A DNA stretch of 35,223 nt from Candidatus Babelota bacterium (GCA_013289515.1 JABCZU010000015.1:3163-38385); one strand, 5' to 3'; positions 7,920 to 16,983 are shown, numbered from the stretch's first letter. Made by a program: numbers and translations. Notes: generated by a model from the letters alone, not told the origin.

Positions 7920-9512
7920 TTACCTAGCAGGCGCAGGAAGCACGTGTAGTGTCTTTGACGATACATTCGGATTAATCAGCGGATTTTGCAGTTCAGGAAT
8001 CATTGAGCAGCACGCTGCGGCCGGATCTCCTGAGGCGGCAAGGCTTCCCTCCCAGTATTCATTGCCTGGGTATGCATTACCATCCCATGCATATTGGGCG
8101 ATGAGCAATTTTCCTGCATCATCTCCTGTTAATTCTTCTGCTGCATCACGTAAGTCATAGTGAATCATGATGTGGTTGCCGTTTATTGTAAAGGGTACTC
8201 CATGCTTCATGCCACTGTATACCGTTTTAGTAAGAAGATCCCTGTATTCTTGAGTAGATTGTGCAGGATCCCTTTGAGTTGGGTTGTATGATCCTTTGAG
8301 GGTAAAGTGAGGAAAATGAAGGTCTGAAATATTGCTGAATGTACGGTTGGTTAAAACCTCTGCATATACCTGCATAAGAATATCCTTTTGCTCCTGTGCG
8401 ACGAGCCATGCGCTCAGGCCAAGTCCTGTAGCAATAACATATGCCTTTTTGTTTTTAGCCGCGGCTCTATTGTTTGCTTCGATAAGAAAGGGCTCAATAA
8501 CCATACGCATACGTTTTTTAAAAATTTCTTTATTCAAACCACCCCTTATGGCACCTTTTGCTGCTAGAGGAAAATAAGGTACTCCATAAAATTTGCTCCA
8601 GATTCTAAGGAGCCTATGTCTAGGATCGCTGGGATTTGGATCATTTGGCCCATAGCCATTTGCCGCTGTATTTTGTTGTGCTGTGATAAACATGTGGGCG
8701 TATTCCATCTGTTCTGGACGTTCAAAGCGGGCACCAACCTGTCCAACGTAAATGCCATGCCTTTCATAATTGCCGGATGCATCGAAAATCCCTTTATTCA
8801 CTCGAGAGCCGCTATTAATAAAGTGTGTGGGGACAACAACGCCCAATAGTGCCGAAATTGGCATTTCATCGTATGAGAGATAGTCCCTTAAAATTAATGG
8901 CGCCTGTTCATTTTCTGTTCCTATTGCCTCAAAGTTGCCGCCGTCTCCTTGCGTTTGACCATCACGTAACAAATAGTAATCATCCCTGCCTAGAAAGGCC
9001 AACGGGCGATTTTTCAATAGGCGATCAATAAAAGCATTTGGAGTCATATTGGCATAAAGTTCTTGTTCAACACTGCTACCGGACGTTTTTTTGAGTGCAA
9101 GAAAATCGTTTATTAATGTCATAACCTTTGGATGAACGATAACTGAGACGTTGTTGGCGTTACTACAGATCTTGTCCTGCACGATAGTTTTTAGTACACC
9201 GGTGTTGTTGCGGCTCATGAAGCCATTGATGGTATTATCATAGGTATGAAATGCACGCCAATTCATAGTGGCAAGAAAATTGTTAGAATTTTGTAGCAGC
9301 GTGTCAAACGAGATGGCCTGAGTGCCGCTGGCTTGCCCTACGGAGCCTTCTACTTCGCTCTCCGAGCTCCGAAGAACAGGTTGGCGAAGTAGGGATGATG
9401 AGCTTCTTGATCGCTTGGATGAGGCTCCTTTATTCATACTCTGTAGTACATTGAACCATCCACTTAATAAGCCACAGGCAGCGACTATGAGTATTTTTTT
9501 TGATGTTGACAT
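7920..9512 (-). CDS. Exported DUF4804-like protein, possible host-directed effector
   Basis: The 530-residue product begins at the ATG at 9512, preceded by GGGAG and opening a signal peptide (KKILIVAACGLLSGWF). An upstream start in the same frame adds 21 residues with no hydrophobic logic. Residues about 40-60 are translated from a dispersed repeat. The C-terminal half is well folded in appearance and ends with AWDGNAYPGNEYW and SGDPAAACCS followed by ELQNP. I associate this signature with the DUF4804 family seen in Legionella and some protists, whose motif recalls macrodomain/PARG-like Asn-Gly binding loops. The family link is from memory and moderately sure; the activity is unknown. The gene stands alone, convergent with the P-loop protein gene. 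Confidence 0.75.
   Translation of the reverse strand: MSTSKKILIVAACGLLSGWFNVLQSMNKGASSKRSRSSSSLLRQPVLRSSESEVEGSVGQASGTQAISFDTLLQNSNNFLATMNWRAFHTYDNTINGFMSRNNTGVLKTIVQDKICSNANNVSVIVHPKVMTLINDFLALKKTSGSSVEQELYANMTPNAFIDRLLKNRPLAFLGRDDYYLLRDGQTQGDGGNFEAIGTENEQAPLILRDYLSYDEMPISALLGVVVPTHFINSGSRVNKGIFDASGNYERHGIYVGQVGARFERPEQMEYAHMFITAQQNTAANGYGPNDPNPSDPRHRLLRIWSKFYGVPYFPLAAKGAIRGGLNKEIFKKRMRMVIEPFLIEANNRAAAKNKKAYVIATGLGLSAWLVAQEQKDILMQVYAEVLTNRTFSNISDLHFPHFTLKGSYNPTQRDPAQSTQEYRDLLTKTVYSGMKHGVPFTINGNHIMIHYDLRDAAEELTGDDAGKLLIAQYAWDGNAYPGNEYWEGSLAASGDPAAACCSMIPELQNPLINPNVSSKTLHVLPAPAR
9332..9394. repeat. Dispersed repeat (CTTCGCCAACCTGTTCTTCG type) inside a coding region
   Basis: On the minus strand this reads CTTCGCCAACCTGTTCTTCG, then GAGCTCGGAGAGCGAAGTAG. 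Nearly the same series occurs at 21083-21132 in the tRNA spacer. Here it encodes residues about 40-60 of the DUF4804-like protein, in frame, just after the signal peptide. Confidence 0.8.
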
Positions 9513-9755
9513 GATAAAATCTCCCAAAAATGGTTGAATTTGACGTAATATTCTTCGCACATGACTACATGCCATGGCTACATGTCATAAGGCTAGCAGA
9601 TTTTAAAATAATAAGTCAATAATAAAATTCAATTTGTATATATTGCCAAGAGGGGGCGCTTTCTATTCTCTTTATTTTATCTTAGGAGGTATTAATAGAC
9701 AATCGCCTTACAGGTCGTGATTATCGTAAGAATAGCGGATTTAGACGCAGTTGCC

Positions 9756-11540
9756 TTACTGTACCGCCACGTCAACGCCGTGCAGATCAATGCTTGCATT
9801 CCCATTCCATTCATTTTTACTCACATGAGCAGCTAAGGTGAACGCTTTATCACCAAGCTGTTGGAACACTGGCATCAGGTCAGGGCGATAGAAGAACATG
9901 ACCGGCTTAATGATGCCCTGGGAGAAGACCATGCACTTAACATGCTTGTCTTTCAAGAGCTGTGGCGGTTTAAGCAGGGTGACATCGTTGATCATAAAGA
10001 GTGGCTGCGGATTTGCATTGCCAAAGGGCTCTAATTGTTCAAGATCTGATAATAATTTGTACGTGATATCGGTCAACTGCAGCGGAGCATCAACGGTGAT
10101 CTTTGGCTGCAGCTGCTCTAAGGTAAGTTGCGCTGCAACACTGGCGGCGATGCCTTCCTTGAGCGCTGGCAACAGTTCTTGCTTAAGCTTGAGGCCTGCG
10201 GCAAATGAGTGCCCGCCAAAGCTTAACAGCAAATGCTGCTGCTCGCTTAACGCGTCAAAAATATTAAATTCTGGAATGGAGCGGCAGGATCCCTTTGCAA
10301 GGCCGTCTCGATCATCAAGGTGGAATAACAACGTTGGTCGGCCGTAACTGTGCATCAGCTTACCGGCAACCAGGCCAATAACGCCGGCTGGCCAATTGCG
10401 ACTGGCGGCAACAATGACGTACTCATTGTCGATATCGATCTGCTTGTTAATAATCGAGCGTTCTATCTCATCATAAATGCCGCGGTCAACGCGCTTGCGC
10501 TCTTCGTTAACGTCTTTGAGCACCTGTCCAATTTTGAGTACATCATCCAGGTTGGAGCTGAGCATAAATTTGACCGCATCACGAGGGTCTGAGAGGCGAC
10601 CTAATGCATTAAGCTGTGGCGCAATCATAAAGCCAATATCAAGGGAGTTGTACAGCGCTTTGGTCAGATTGCTATTTTGTGCCAGAGTGATCATAGCGTT
10701 ACTGCGCTGTTTATTGATGGTGTGCAGGCCATGGCGTACCCAGTAGCGGTTTTCGCCAAGCAATGGTACAACGTCTGCCACCGTGCCAAGGAGTAAGAGT
10801 TCATAGGTCTTTTCAGGCAGGGCGCCAAGGCCAAGTTCTTTGTAAATCATCGTGACCAGCTTAAAGGTAACGCCGACACCGGCCAGGTGTTTGAAGGCAT
10901 AGGTGCAATCAAACTGGTTTGGATTGATGACCGCAAGGGCTGGTGGCAGCTCGCCGTGCTGGCGGTGGTGATCGGTAATGATCAGGTCCAGCCCGCGCGC
11001 CTTAGCCTCTTGTGCTGCCTCATGTGCCGTGATTCCATTATCAACGGTGATAATGAGGGAGTACCCATTTTGATGTGCGCGAATGACCGCCTTTTTCGAA
11101 AGGCCGTAGCCGTCAACTTTGCGGTTTGGCAGAAAGAAATTAATCTTTGCCCCCAGTGGGAGTAATGCGGATAGTGCCAGTGATGATGAGGTGATCCCAT
11201 CAACGTCGTAGTCACCAAAGATGAGGATTTTTTCTTTGCGTTCAATGGCCAACAAAATTCTTTTTACTGCCGGCTCCATGCCTCTAAGGCCGCTTGGGCA
11301 GTGCACGTCCTGTTCAAAGGAGGTGAAGAGAAATGATCTAATAGCTGCTTCATCCTGGTAGCCGCGGCCATACAATACATGAGCAATGGGTAGCGATAAG
11401 TTATGCCGGTAGGCGATGCTACGAATTGTGTCATTATCGCTGTGTTTCATGCGCCATTGATATTTCAGACCGGTGACCAGGGTGTCGCCGGGCGCCTGTG
11501 GCGCTGCATGTACTGTTGGTGCTTCTTTGCTTGTTTGCAC
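9756..11540 (-). CDS. recJ: Single-stranded-DNA-specific exonuclease RecJ
   Basis: RecJ degrades single-stranded DNA 5' to 3' in recombination and mismatch repair in the cytoplasm. The 594-residue protein has the DHH-family metal motifs DYDVDG (111-115 region) and TDHH (190-193), then ITVDNGITAHE, a DHHA1-type region (FGGHSFAAGLKL) and a C-terminal OB-like domain. Length is normal. It starts with GTG at 11540, with AAGGA five bases ahead. It begins one base from the end of lysS, so the two are surely one transcript. No key residue appears lost. Confidence 0.95.
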   Translation of the reverse strand: MQTSKEAPTVHAAPQAPGDTLVTGLKYQWRMKHSDNDTIRSIAYRHNLSLPIAHVLYGRGYQDEAAIRSFLFTSFEQDVHCPSGLRGMEPAVKRILLAIERKEKILIFGDYDVDGITSSSLALSALLPLGAKINFFLPNRKVDGYGLSKKAVIRAHQNGYSLIITVDNGITAHEAAQEAKARGLDLIITDHHRQHGELPPALAVINPNQFDCTYAFKHLAGVGVTFKLVTMIYKELGLGALPEKTYELLLLGTVADVVPLLGENRYWVRHGLHTINKQRSNAMITLAQNSNLTKALYNSLDIGFMIAPQLNALGRLSDPRDAVKFMLSSNLDDVLKIGQVLKDVNEERKRVDRGIYDEIERSIINKQIDIDNEYVIVAASRNWPAGVIGLVAGKLMHSYGRPTLLFHLDDRDGLAKGSCRSIPEFNIFDALSEQQHLLLSFGGHSFAAGLKLKQELLPALKEGIAASVAAQLTLEQLQPKITVDAPLQLTDITYKLLSDLEQLEPFGNANPQPLFMINDVTLLKPPQLLKDKHVKCMVFSQGIIKPVMFFYRPDLMPVFQQLGDKAFTLAAHVSKNEWNGNASIDLHGVDVAVQ

Positions 11541-11541
11541 C

Positions 11542-13044
11542 TTATTCCTTACTCTGTTTCAACGTAGGGAACAAAATCACATCTTTGATTGATGTTGTAT
11601 TTGTCAGCAACATAACAAGCCGATCAATCCCGATGCCAACGCCAACGGTTGGTGGCAGACCGTACTCAAGGGCTTTAATATAATCGGCATCGTAATGATG
11701 CGCCTCTGCATCACCGCTCTCGCGTGCCTGTGATTGTCCTTTGAAGCGCTCGGCCTGATCAAATGGATCATTAAGTTCGCTAAAGCCGTTGGCAAATTCC
11801 ATGCCGCAGATAAAGAGCTCAAAGCGAGCGGCCGTTTCAGGATCTGTTTCATCACGCTTGGCCAATGGTGAGACTTCAATTGGATAGCCAACAATAAAGG
11901 TTGGCTGCACAATCTTGCTTTCAACCAGATGTTCAAATAAGGCAAAGAGTTTGACTCCATAGCCGGCGGATGCGTGCAACTCGATGCCGTATTTTTTAAT
12001 CAGCGCATCAATGGTAGCTGGCTCCAGCTCATGCGCAGGCACATTGCCAATTTCAATGAGCGATTCCTTAACGGTCATGCGTTTAAAGGGGGCGGTGAAA
12101 TCAATCGTCTTGTCACCAAAGGGTAGTTGTAAACGGGTATAATTTTTTAGTACAGCGCTCTGAATAAGTTGTTCAGTCAGTTCCATGCCGGCATGATAAT
12201 CGCCATGTGCCATGTAAAATTCAAGCATGGTAAATTCTGGGTTATGGCGGGTTGAAACACCCTCATTTCTAAAGTTTCTATTGATCTCAAAAACGCGCTC
12301 AAAGCCACCAATGACCAGGCGCTTTAAATAAAGCTCCGGTGCTATGCGCAGAAATAGTTCCATATCGTAAGCATTATGATGCGTTGTAAATGGGCGTGCT
12401 GCAGCGCCACCAGGAATGGGATGGAGCATTGGCGTTTCGACTTCAATAAAGTCACGGTCCTGCAGAAAGTTTCTGATCTCTTGAACAATGAGTGAGCGTT
12501 TTTTAAATTTCTCTTTAGTTTCGGGATTACTGATCAGGTCAAGGTAGCGTTGACGATAGCGCTGTTCCGTATCGGTCAGCCCATGAAATTTTTCAGGCAG
12601 CGGGTGCAGGCTCTTGCTGAGCAGCTCAAGCTGGTTAACATGCACCGTGGTTTCGCCCATCTTTGTTACAAAGAGCGGCCCTTGGACCCATACAATGTCA
12701 CCGATATCAACGTACTTTTTAAACTGTTCAAAGGCTGCATCACCGACGACATCCTTTTTGATGTAGATCTGTATGCGGCCGCTGCGGTCTTGGATAATGC
12801 CAAAAAAGGTTTTGCCGTGATCACGTTTAATCAGTAGGCGACCGGCAAGTGAATGCAGGGTGCCGGCCTCAGGGCTTGCAGCATACGCCTCTAATGCCTG
12901 AGCAGTGGTGGCAGTTACCGGCTTGTATGATGGCCAGGCCTGGATGCCCTCTTCGCGCATCTGTTTTATTTTAGCAACACGAATTTCATGTTCATTAGAT
13001 TCAACTGCAGCTGATGATGGGATAGAAGGGTCTGGTAAGCTCAT
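11542..13044 (-). CDS. lysS: Lysyl-tRNA synthetase, class II
   Basis: LysRS charges tRNA-Lys. The 500-residue protein has an N-terminal OB-fold anticodon-binding domain (about 65-145, LAGRLLIKRDHGKTFFGIIQD). Class II motif 2 is at about 256-275 (NRNFRNEGVSTRHNPEFT), and motif 3 is near the C-terminus (GVGIGIDRLVMLLTN). GMEFANGFSELNDP is typical LysRS. The ATG at 13044 gives the usual length, with GGCGGAG upstream. It leads a two-gene operon with recJ. A TATACT hexamer lies upstream on the minus strand near 13104-13109 and may be its -10 box, but I find no convincing -35 partner. Confidence 0.97.
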   Translation of the reverse strand: MSLPDPSIPSSAAVESNEHEIRVAKIKQMREEGIQAWPSYKPVTATTAQALEAYAASPEAGTLHSLAGRLLIKRDHGKTFFGIIQDRSGRIQIYIKKDVVGDAAFEQFKKYVDIGDIVWVQGPLFVTKMGETTVHVNQLELLSKSLHPLPEKFHGLTDTEQRYRQRYLDLISNPETKEKFKKRSLIVQEIRNFLQDRDFIEVETPMLHPIPGGAAARPFTTHHNAYDMELFLRIAPELYLKRLVIGGFERVFEINRNFRNEGVSTRHNPEFTMLEFYMAHGDYHAGMELTEQLIQSAVLKNYTRLQLPFGDKTIDFTAPFKRMTVKESLIEIGNVPAHELEPATIDALIKKYGIELHASAGYGVKLFALFEHLVESKIVQPTFIVGYPIEVSPLAKRDETDPETAARFELFICGMEFANGFSELNDPFDQAERFKGQSQARESGDAEAHHYDADYIKALEYGLPPTVGVGIGIDRLVMLLTNTTSIKDVILFPTLKQSKE

Positions 13045-13154
13045 GTCGGCACTCCGCCAAAGTAAAAAAGTAGTAATAATGCTTATTAACTAATAAGCCA
13101 CTAGTATACGTTAAACTTGGAGCGGGTGGTAGCAAAATTTATTAAAAAGGTGCG

Positions 13155-14033
13155 TTAGCCTTTTTTCAATTTCTCAACGTCTTCAATGCTCAATCCAGTT
13201 TTTTGAGCGATGGTTTTTATATCAAGGACATCTAGAAGTTGTTTGGCAATCTCATGAGCCATTTCTTCTTTACCTTTACGTACGCCCTTTTCTATGCCCT
13301 CTTGCATGCCCTTTTCTTCGCTTCTTTTAATAAGAGAATCCTCAACGCTTTGCTCCACTCTACGTGCATCTAAATACCTATCATATGCCTCAAGTTGATC
13401 GACGGTAAGCCGGCCATGCTGCAGTTCATCCATTGCTTCTTCCAGCTCGATAGGGCTTTGTAATTGTTCGGGTACAGAATCCAAGCCTTCGGCATTTTTT
13501 AGCAGGTAAATCCATTTGTCGGTGACGGTCTCAAGCTCATCGAGGGTCTTATTAAATTTTGATAATTCAATGAAATGAAAATCCATATGCCTTAAGGCAT
13601 GTTCCTGTGTTCTGACATCTCTAAGGTTATGATGGCTTGTGTAGTGAGGGCTTTCCAGGATTGGTTTGCTCAAGACGCCAATAAAAATAACGGGCATGAT
13701 CTCTTTATATTTCTCAGCCTTTTTAAGCTGACGAGCAATGGCGAGAGCAACATAGTGCTGAACGCGCTCTGGGTAGTCCTCTTGATATTTAACCTGGACT
13801 TCAATTATGTACTGCTTCTCTGCTTGGTCGGTACATCGGAGGTCTACGATGCTGTATTTGAGATCTTTTGTATCCGGATTATTGTTTGGATCGGTAATTG
13901 TGACCTTAGTAATTTTCTCACCCTCTTTTCTGTCCAGTACGCTGTTCAAAAAGCTCATGAGAATCTCTGTTTTGGCCTGATTACCAAAAAGTTTTTTGAA
14001 CGCTATGTCGCTTGTTGGATTTAGAAAAACCAT
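13155..14033 (-). CDS. Rpn-family PD-(D/E)XK nuclease (putative transposase), copy 1
   Basis: This 292-residue protein belongs to the Rpn/PDDEXK_2 family, whose studied E. coli members are recombination-promoting DNA endonucleases. It opens with the family signature NPTSDIAFKKLFG (5-17). The likely active site is VDLRC (D64) and IIEVQ (E78, Q80), the family's D...ExQ version of PD-(D/E)XK. The C-terminus carries the usual repeated HTH-like tail (KTIAQKTGLSIEDVEKL) after a Lys/Glu/Gly linker. The second copy at 15407 is almost identical, but the linker here is 12 residues longer (MQEGIEKGVRKGKEEM). It is transcribed away from an exported-protein gene. Its role, DNA mobility or defence, is unknown. 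Confidence 0.9.
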   Translation of the reverse strand: MVFLNPTSDIAFKKLFGNQAKTEILMSFLNSVLDRKEGEKITKVTITDPNNNPDTKDLKYSIVDLRCTDQAEKQYIIEVQVKYQEDYPERVQHYVALAIARQLKKAEKYKEIMPVIFIGVLSKPILESPHYTSHHNLRDVRTQEHALRHMDFHFIELSKFNKTLDELETVTDKWIYLLKNAEGLDSVPEQLQSPIELEEAMDELQHGRLTVDQLEAYDRYLDARRVEQSVEDSLIKRSEEKGMQEGIEKGVRKGKEEMAHEIAKQLLDVLDIKTIAQKTGLSIEDVEKLKKG

Positions 14034-14205
14034 GGTTCACCCCGTTAATGATCATGTGTATAACATCTATTACTTGAGAAAGTGTAACGAGAAAGCGGTA
14101 AAGAAACAAGAATGCCCTGAAATGGCTCCTGCCGTTGCAAAAAGTAACGGCTTTTGAACATATAATTGCAAAAAATGATATAAAACAACGTATTTTTAGT
14201 GACGT

Positions 14206-14234
14206 TTGTCAAATAAAAAAATAAATGATAGATT
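14206..14234 (+). promoter_or_regulatory. Promoter for exported protein 1 of the MVS family
   Basis: TTGTCA (14206-14211), 17 bases, TAGATT (14229-14234), about 48 bases before the start codon. It is conserved exactly in the duplicate at 16421-16449. A TATAAT at about 14161-14166 is also kept in both copies. Confidence 0.55.
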
Positions 14235-14281
14235 GAAATTAGTTAAAAAAAATATTAACCAATTTTTTGGAGGTTTATCTT

Positions 14282-15175
14282 ATGGTTTCTTTACGTAAAC
14301 AGTTATTGGTAGCGACCGCTCTGGTAGCGTCGTTATCAGCGTCGGTTAGTCCGGTATCGAGTATGCAGGCAGCGCCAGTGCAGCCGCATCAATCAGGCTA
14401 TGGCTTGAAAGTTGGTCTTGTGGGCTTAGGTCTTGGTGTTGCCGGTCTTATGTATACCCAGTGGGATACTATTAAGGGTTGCTATTACCGCTACGCTATC
14501 CAGCGCAAGCTTGCCCAGGTACGAGCAAAGATTGATGCAAGCAGCGCTAATTTGAGAGACTACCAATCGCAAACAGATACTCCACTTATAAACAAGGGAG
14601 TGGTGTGTTGCTCTAATTCGCTGAAGACCATGAGTAAGGTTGTTAAAGATTGGCAAATGATAGTGTCTCAGCTTAGCAATGAAGAGATTTTGAGCATTGT
14701 TGATTCCATGACAGCGCTGAACGATTATTACATGAAGGCAGTTGGCGTGATAAATTCTGTAGCATCGGCAAATCTACGCTCAATGCTAACTAATGCTCTA
14801 TTCAATTATCCTGTTCTGCCCGCAGGAATCACAAGACTAAAAACGATTTATGCTCGATTTGTCCCTACTCGTGATATGACGCTTGATGGTATATTTGCTG
14901 CCTTGAGACAATTTGGTCAAACATTTGTTGGTATGACGTCATCTGAGCAAAGAAATGTGATTGCTACTGGTGCAGCCATGCTTCTCAATGCAGGTAAACA
15001 AGTGTACCGCGAGATTGTAAACAATCTCAATAGGGGAGCCTTAAATGCACCTGAGACTGGTACTGCAAGCACCGTTGCAATTGAAGATGTTACTGATTCA
15101 CACGTAGCTCAGCCGGTTGCGAGACCAGTGTTGAGATTGACATCAAATCAGCATCGGAACGAAATGCCTGATTAG
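14282..15175 (+). CDS. Exported protein of the local MVS family, member 1
   Basis: I do not recognise the 297-residue product. The ATG at 14282 follows GGAGG by eight bases and opens a signal peptide (SLRKQLLVATALVASLSASVSP) shared in pattern with the genes at 16497 and 16984. A TTG start five codons upstream lies on the Shine-Dalgarno itself and is spurious. A second hydrophobic stretch follows (VGLVGLGLGVAGLMY, about residues 43-57) and may be a membrane anchor. The rest is helical and ends in a Thr/Val/Pro-rich tail. It faces away from the Rpn-family gene and shares its spacer. The hairpin at 15292 probably ends its transcript. A role in the envelope or at the host interface is inference. 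Confidence 0.8.
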   Translation: MVSLRKQLLVATALVASLSASVSPVSSMQAAPVQPHQSGYGLKVGLVGLGLGVAGLMYTQWDTIKGCYYRYAIQRKLAQVRAKIDASSANLRDYQSQTDTPLINKGVVCCSNSLKTMSKVVKDWQMIVSQLSNEEILSIVDSMTALNDYYMKAVGVINSVASANLRSMLTNALFNYPVLPAGITRLKTIYARFVPTRDMTLDGIFAALRQFGQTFVGMTSSEQRNVIATGAAMLLNAGKQVYREIVNNLNRGALNAPETGTASTVAIEDVTDSHVAQPVARPVLRLTSNQHRNEMPD

Positions 15176-15291
15176 GTTAAAAGGAACACTTTAGTGATGT
15201 TGTTAAAAGCTTTCAGACTCTCATACCGAATTATTATTCCCAAGGTAGCATTCATACAATCTAAGTGTTAACAACAATAGCGCAATTACCA

Positions 15292-15338
15292 GCCGCAATG
15301 GATAACTAAATAGTTGTCTATTGCGGCATAACTTTTTT
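15292..15338 (+). terminator. Long-stem hairpin, probable terminator
   Basis: GCCGCAATGGATAACTA pairs with TAGTTGTCTATTGCGGC over 17 bases, with two wobble pairs and a two-base loop. Six T follow at 15333-15338 after a five-base gap. It lies in the 231-base space between an exported-protein gene and the Rpn copy 2 gene, which converge. Confidence 0.6.
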
Positions 15339-15406
15339 AAACGGCGTTTAAGCCCCGTTGTTCACATAAGGCGGTACGAGGCTCGTTGGCCAGTGCCTAT
15401 TGTGCG

Positions 15407-16249
15407 TTAGCCTTTTTTCAATTTCTCAACGTCTTCAATGCTCAATCCAGTTTTTTGAGCGATGGTTTTTATATCAAGGACATCTAGAAGTTGTTTGGCA
15501 ATCTCATGAGCCTTTTCACGTGACGCTTCTTCTTGCGTTCTTTTAATAAGAGAATCCTCAACACTTTGTTCTACTCTGCGTGCATCTAAATACCTATCAT
15601 ATGCCTCGAGTTGTTCGACGGTAAGCCTGCCATGCTGCAGCTCATCCATTGCCTCTTCCAGCTCAATCGGGCTTTGTAATTGCTCAGGTATAGAATCCAA
15701 GCCTTCGGCATTTTTTAGCAGGTAAATCCATTTGTCGGTTACGGTCTCCAGCTCATCGAGGGTCTTATTAAACTTTGATAATTCAATGAAATGAAAATCC
15801 ATATGCCGTAGGGCATGTTCCTGTGTTCTGACATCTCTGAGATTATGATGGCTTGTGTAGTGAGGGCTTTCCAGGATTGGTTTGCTCAAGACGCCAATAA
15901 AAATAACGGGCATGATCTCTTTATATTTCTCAGCCTTTTTAAGCTGACGAGCAATGGCGAGAGCAACATAGTGCTGAACGCGCTCTGGGTAGTCCTCTTG
16001 ATATTTAACCTGGACTTCAATTATGTACTGCTTCTCTGCTTGGTCGGTACATCGGAGGTCTACGATGCTGTATTTGAGATCTTTTGTATCCGGATTATTG
16101 TTTGGATCGGTAATTGTGACCTTAGTAATTTTCTCACCCTCTTTTCTGTCCAGTACGCTGTTCAAAAAGCTCATGAGAATCTCTGTTTTGGCCTGATTAC
16201 CAAAAAGTTTTTTGAACGCTATGTCACTTGTTGGATTTAAAAAAACCAT
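15407..16249 (-). CDS. Rpn-family PD-(D/E)XK nuclease (putative transposase), copy 2
   Basis: At 280 residues it is nearly identical to the copy at 13155 through residue 230, including D64 and the E78-V-Q80 motif, so it should be just as active. The linker before the C-terminal HTH-like tail is shorter here (TQEEASREKAHE). Most base changes sit in the second half; the first 150 codons are almost unchanged, which points to recent duplication or gene conversion. Its start, ATGG with a weak GGGGTG before it, is the same as in copy 1. Confidence 0.9.
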   Translation of the reverse strand: MVFLNPTSDIAFKKLFGNQAKTEILMSFLNSVLDRKEGEKITKVTITDPNNNPDTKDLKYSIVDLRCTDQAEKQYIIEVQVKYQEDYPERVQHYVALAIARQLKKAEKYKEIMPVIFIGVLSKPILESPHYTSHHNLRDVRTQEHALRHMDFHFIELSKFNKTLDELETVTDKWIYLLKNAEGLDSIPEQLQSPIELEEAMDELQHGRLTVEQLEAYDRYLDARRVEQSVEDSLIKRTQEEASREKAHEIAKQLLDVLDIKTIAQKTGLSIEDVEKLKKG

Positions 16250-16420
16250 GGTTCACCCCGTTAATGATCATGTGTATAACATCTATTACTTGAGAAAGTG
16301 TACCGAGAAAGCGGTAAAGAAACAAGAATGCCCTGAAATGGCTCCTGCCTTTGCAAAAAGTAACGGTTTTTAAGCATATAATTGCAAAAGCGCCATAAAA
16401 GCAAGTATTTTTAGTGGCGT

Positions 16421-16449
16421 TTGTCAAATAAAAAAATAAATGATAGATT
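16421..16449 (+). promoter_or_regulatory. Promoter for exported protein 2 of the MVS family
   Basis: TTGTCA (16421-16426), 17 bases, TAGATT (16444-16449). It is the duplicate of the promoter at 14206. It probably also drives the gene at 16984, which lies 34 bases after the end of this one. Confidence 0.55.
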
Positions 16450-16496
16450 GGAATTAGTTAAAAAAAACATTAACCAATTTTTTGGAGGTTTATCCT

Positions 16497-16949
16497 ATGG
16501 TTTCATATACAAAAAAAGTAATGCTGGCAGGTGCCATGGTGGCATCAGTGGCAGCATCGGTGAGCCCAATGGCCACGCACACGCAGGTGAATGACTTTGA
16601 GCGCAAGTCGCCAAACGGTTATAGATACTTTTGTCCATCACCCACGGTCTTTGGCCTTGTGGGATTAGGAGCGGGACTTAGGTATTTTAATAAGCTTAAT
16701 CCCAAGGTGCGTGCTTGTTGCGCAGCATCAGGATTGGCTGCCCATTTTACCTATGCCAATAAAGACGCCATTATTAATCGTGCAACGGTTAGTAAAGATG
16801 TCTTTATTAAGAGTGCGACGGTTAGTAAAGATGCCTTTACTAAGAGCGTAATGGTGAATAAAAGTGCTTTTATTGATCGTGCAAGTAAGGCCATTACGGC
16901 TGGACGCAGCTGGCTTTCCAAGTTTATCGATCCTAGTAGTTCAAAGTAA
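16497..16949 (+). CDS. Exported protein of the MVS family, member 2, with short tandem repeats
   Basis: The 150-residue product starts at the ATG after GGAGGTTTATCCT. Its signal peptide (KKVMLAGAMVASVAASVSP) matches those of the neighbours. After it the sequence diverges from member 1. Residues about 95-130 hold three imperfect repeats of about 11 residues (RATVSKDVFIK, SATVSKDAFTK, SVMVNKSAFID), which suggest a helical repeat arm. The function is unknown. The signal region is far better conserved between members than the mature parts, a pattern of fast-evolving secreted proteins. Confidence 0.75.
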   Translation: MVSYTKKVMLAGAMVASVAASVSPMATHTQVNDFERKSPNGYRYFCPSPTVFGLVGLGAGLRYFNKLNPKVRACCAASGLAAHFTYANKDAIINRATVSKDVFIKSATVSKDAFTKSVMVNKSAFIDRASKAITAGRSWLSKFIDPSSSK

Positions 16950-16983
16950 GTAAACAGTAAACAATTTTTTGGAGGTTCATATC

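Larger units (their letters stand above)
13150..14289. repeat. Segmental duplication, copy 1 (nuclease gene plus divergent promoter)
   Basis: This segment is nearly identical to 15402-16504. Similarity begins at GTGCGTTAGCC just past the nuclease stop codon, continues through the gene and the 248-base divergent spacer, and fades after the first codons of the exported-protein gene on the other strand. Confidence 0.9.
15402..16504. repeat. Segmental duplication, copy 2
   Basis: Partner of 13150-14289 in the same orientation, about 2.2 kb away. It carries the Rpn gene and divergent promoter with only scattered substitutions. The main structural difference is the missing 12-codon linker in the nuclease gene. 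Confidence 0.9.

Noticed and set aside
9680-9755. TAGGAGGTATTA followed by a possible short plus-strand gene
   Set aside because: No ATG at a usable distance, and the frame runs antisense into recJ.
13599-14024. 141-codon plus-strand frame, repeated at 15815-16240
   Set aside because: It is the antisense shadow of the Rpn-family gene and exists twice only because that gene is duplicated.
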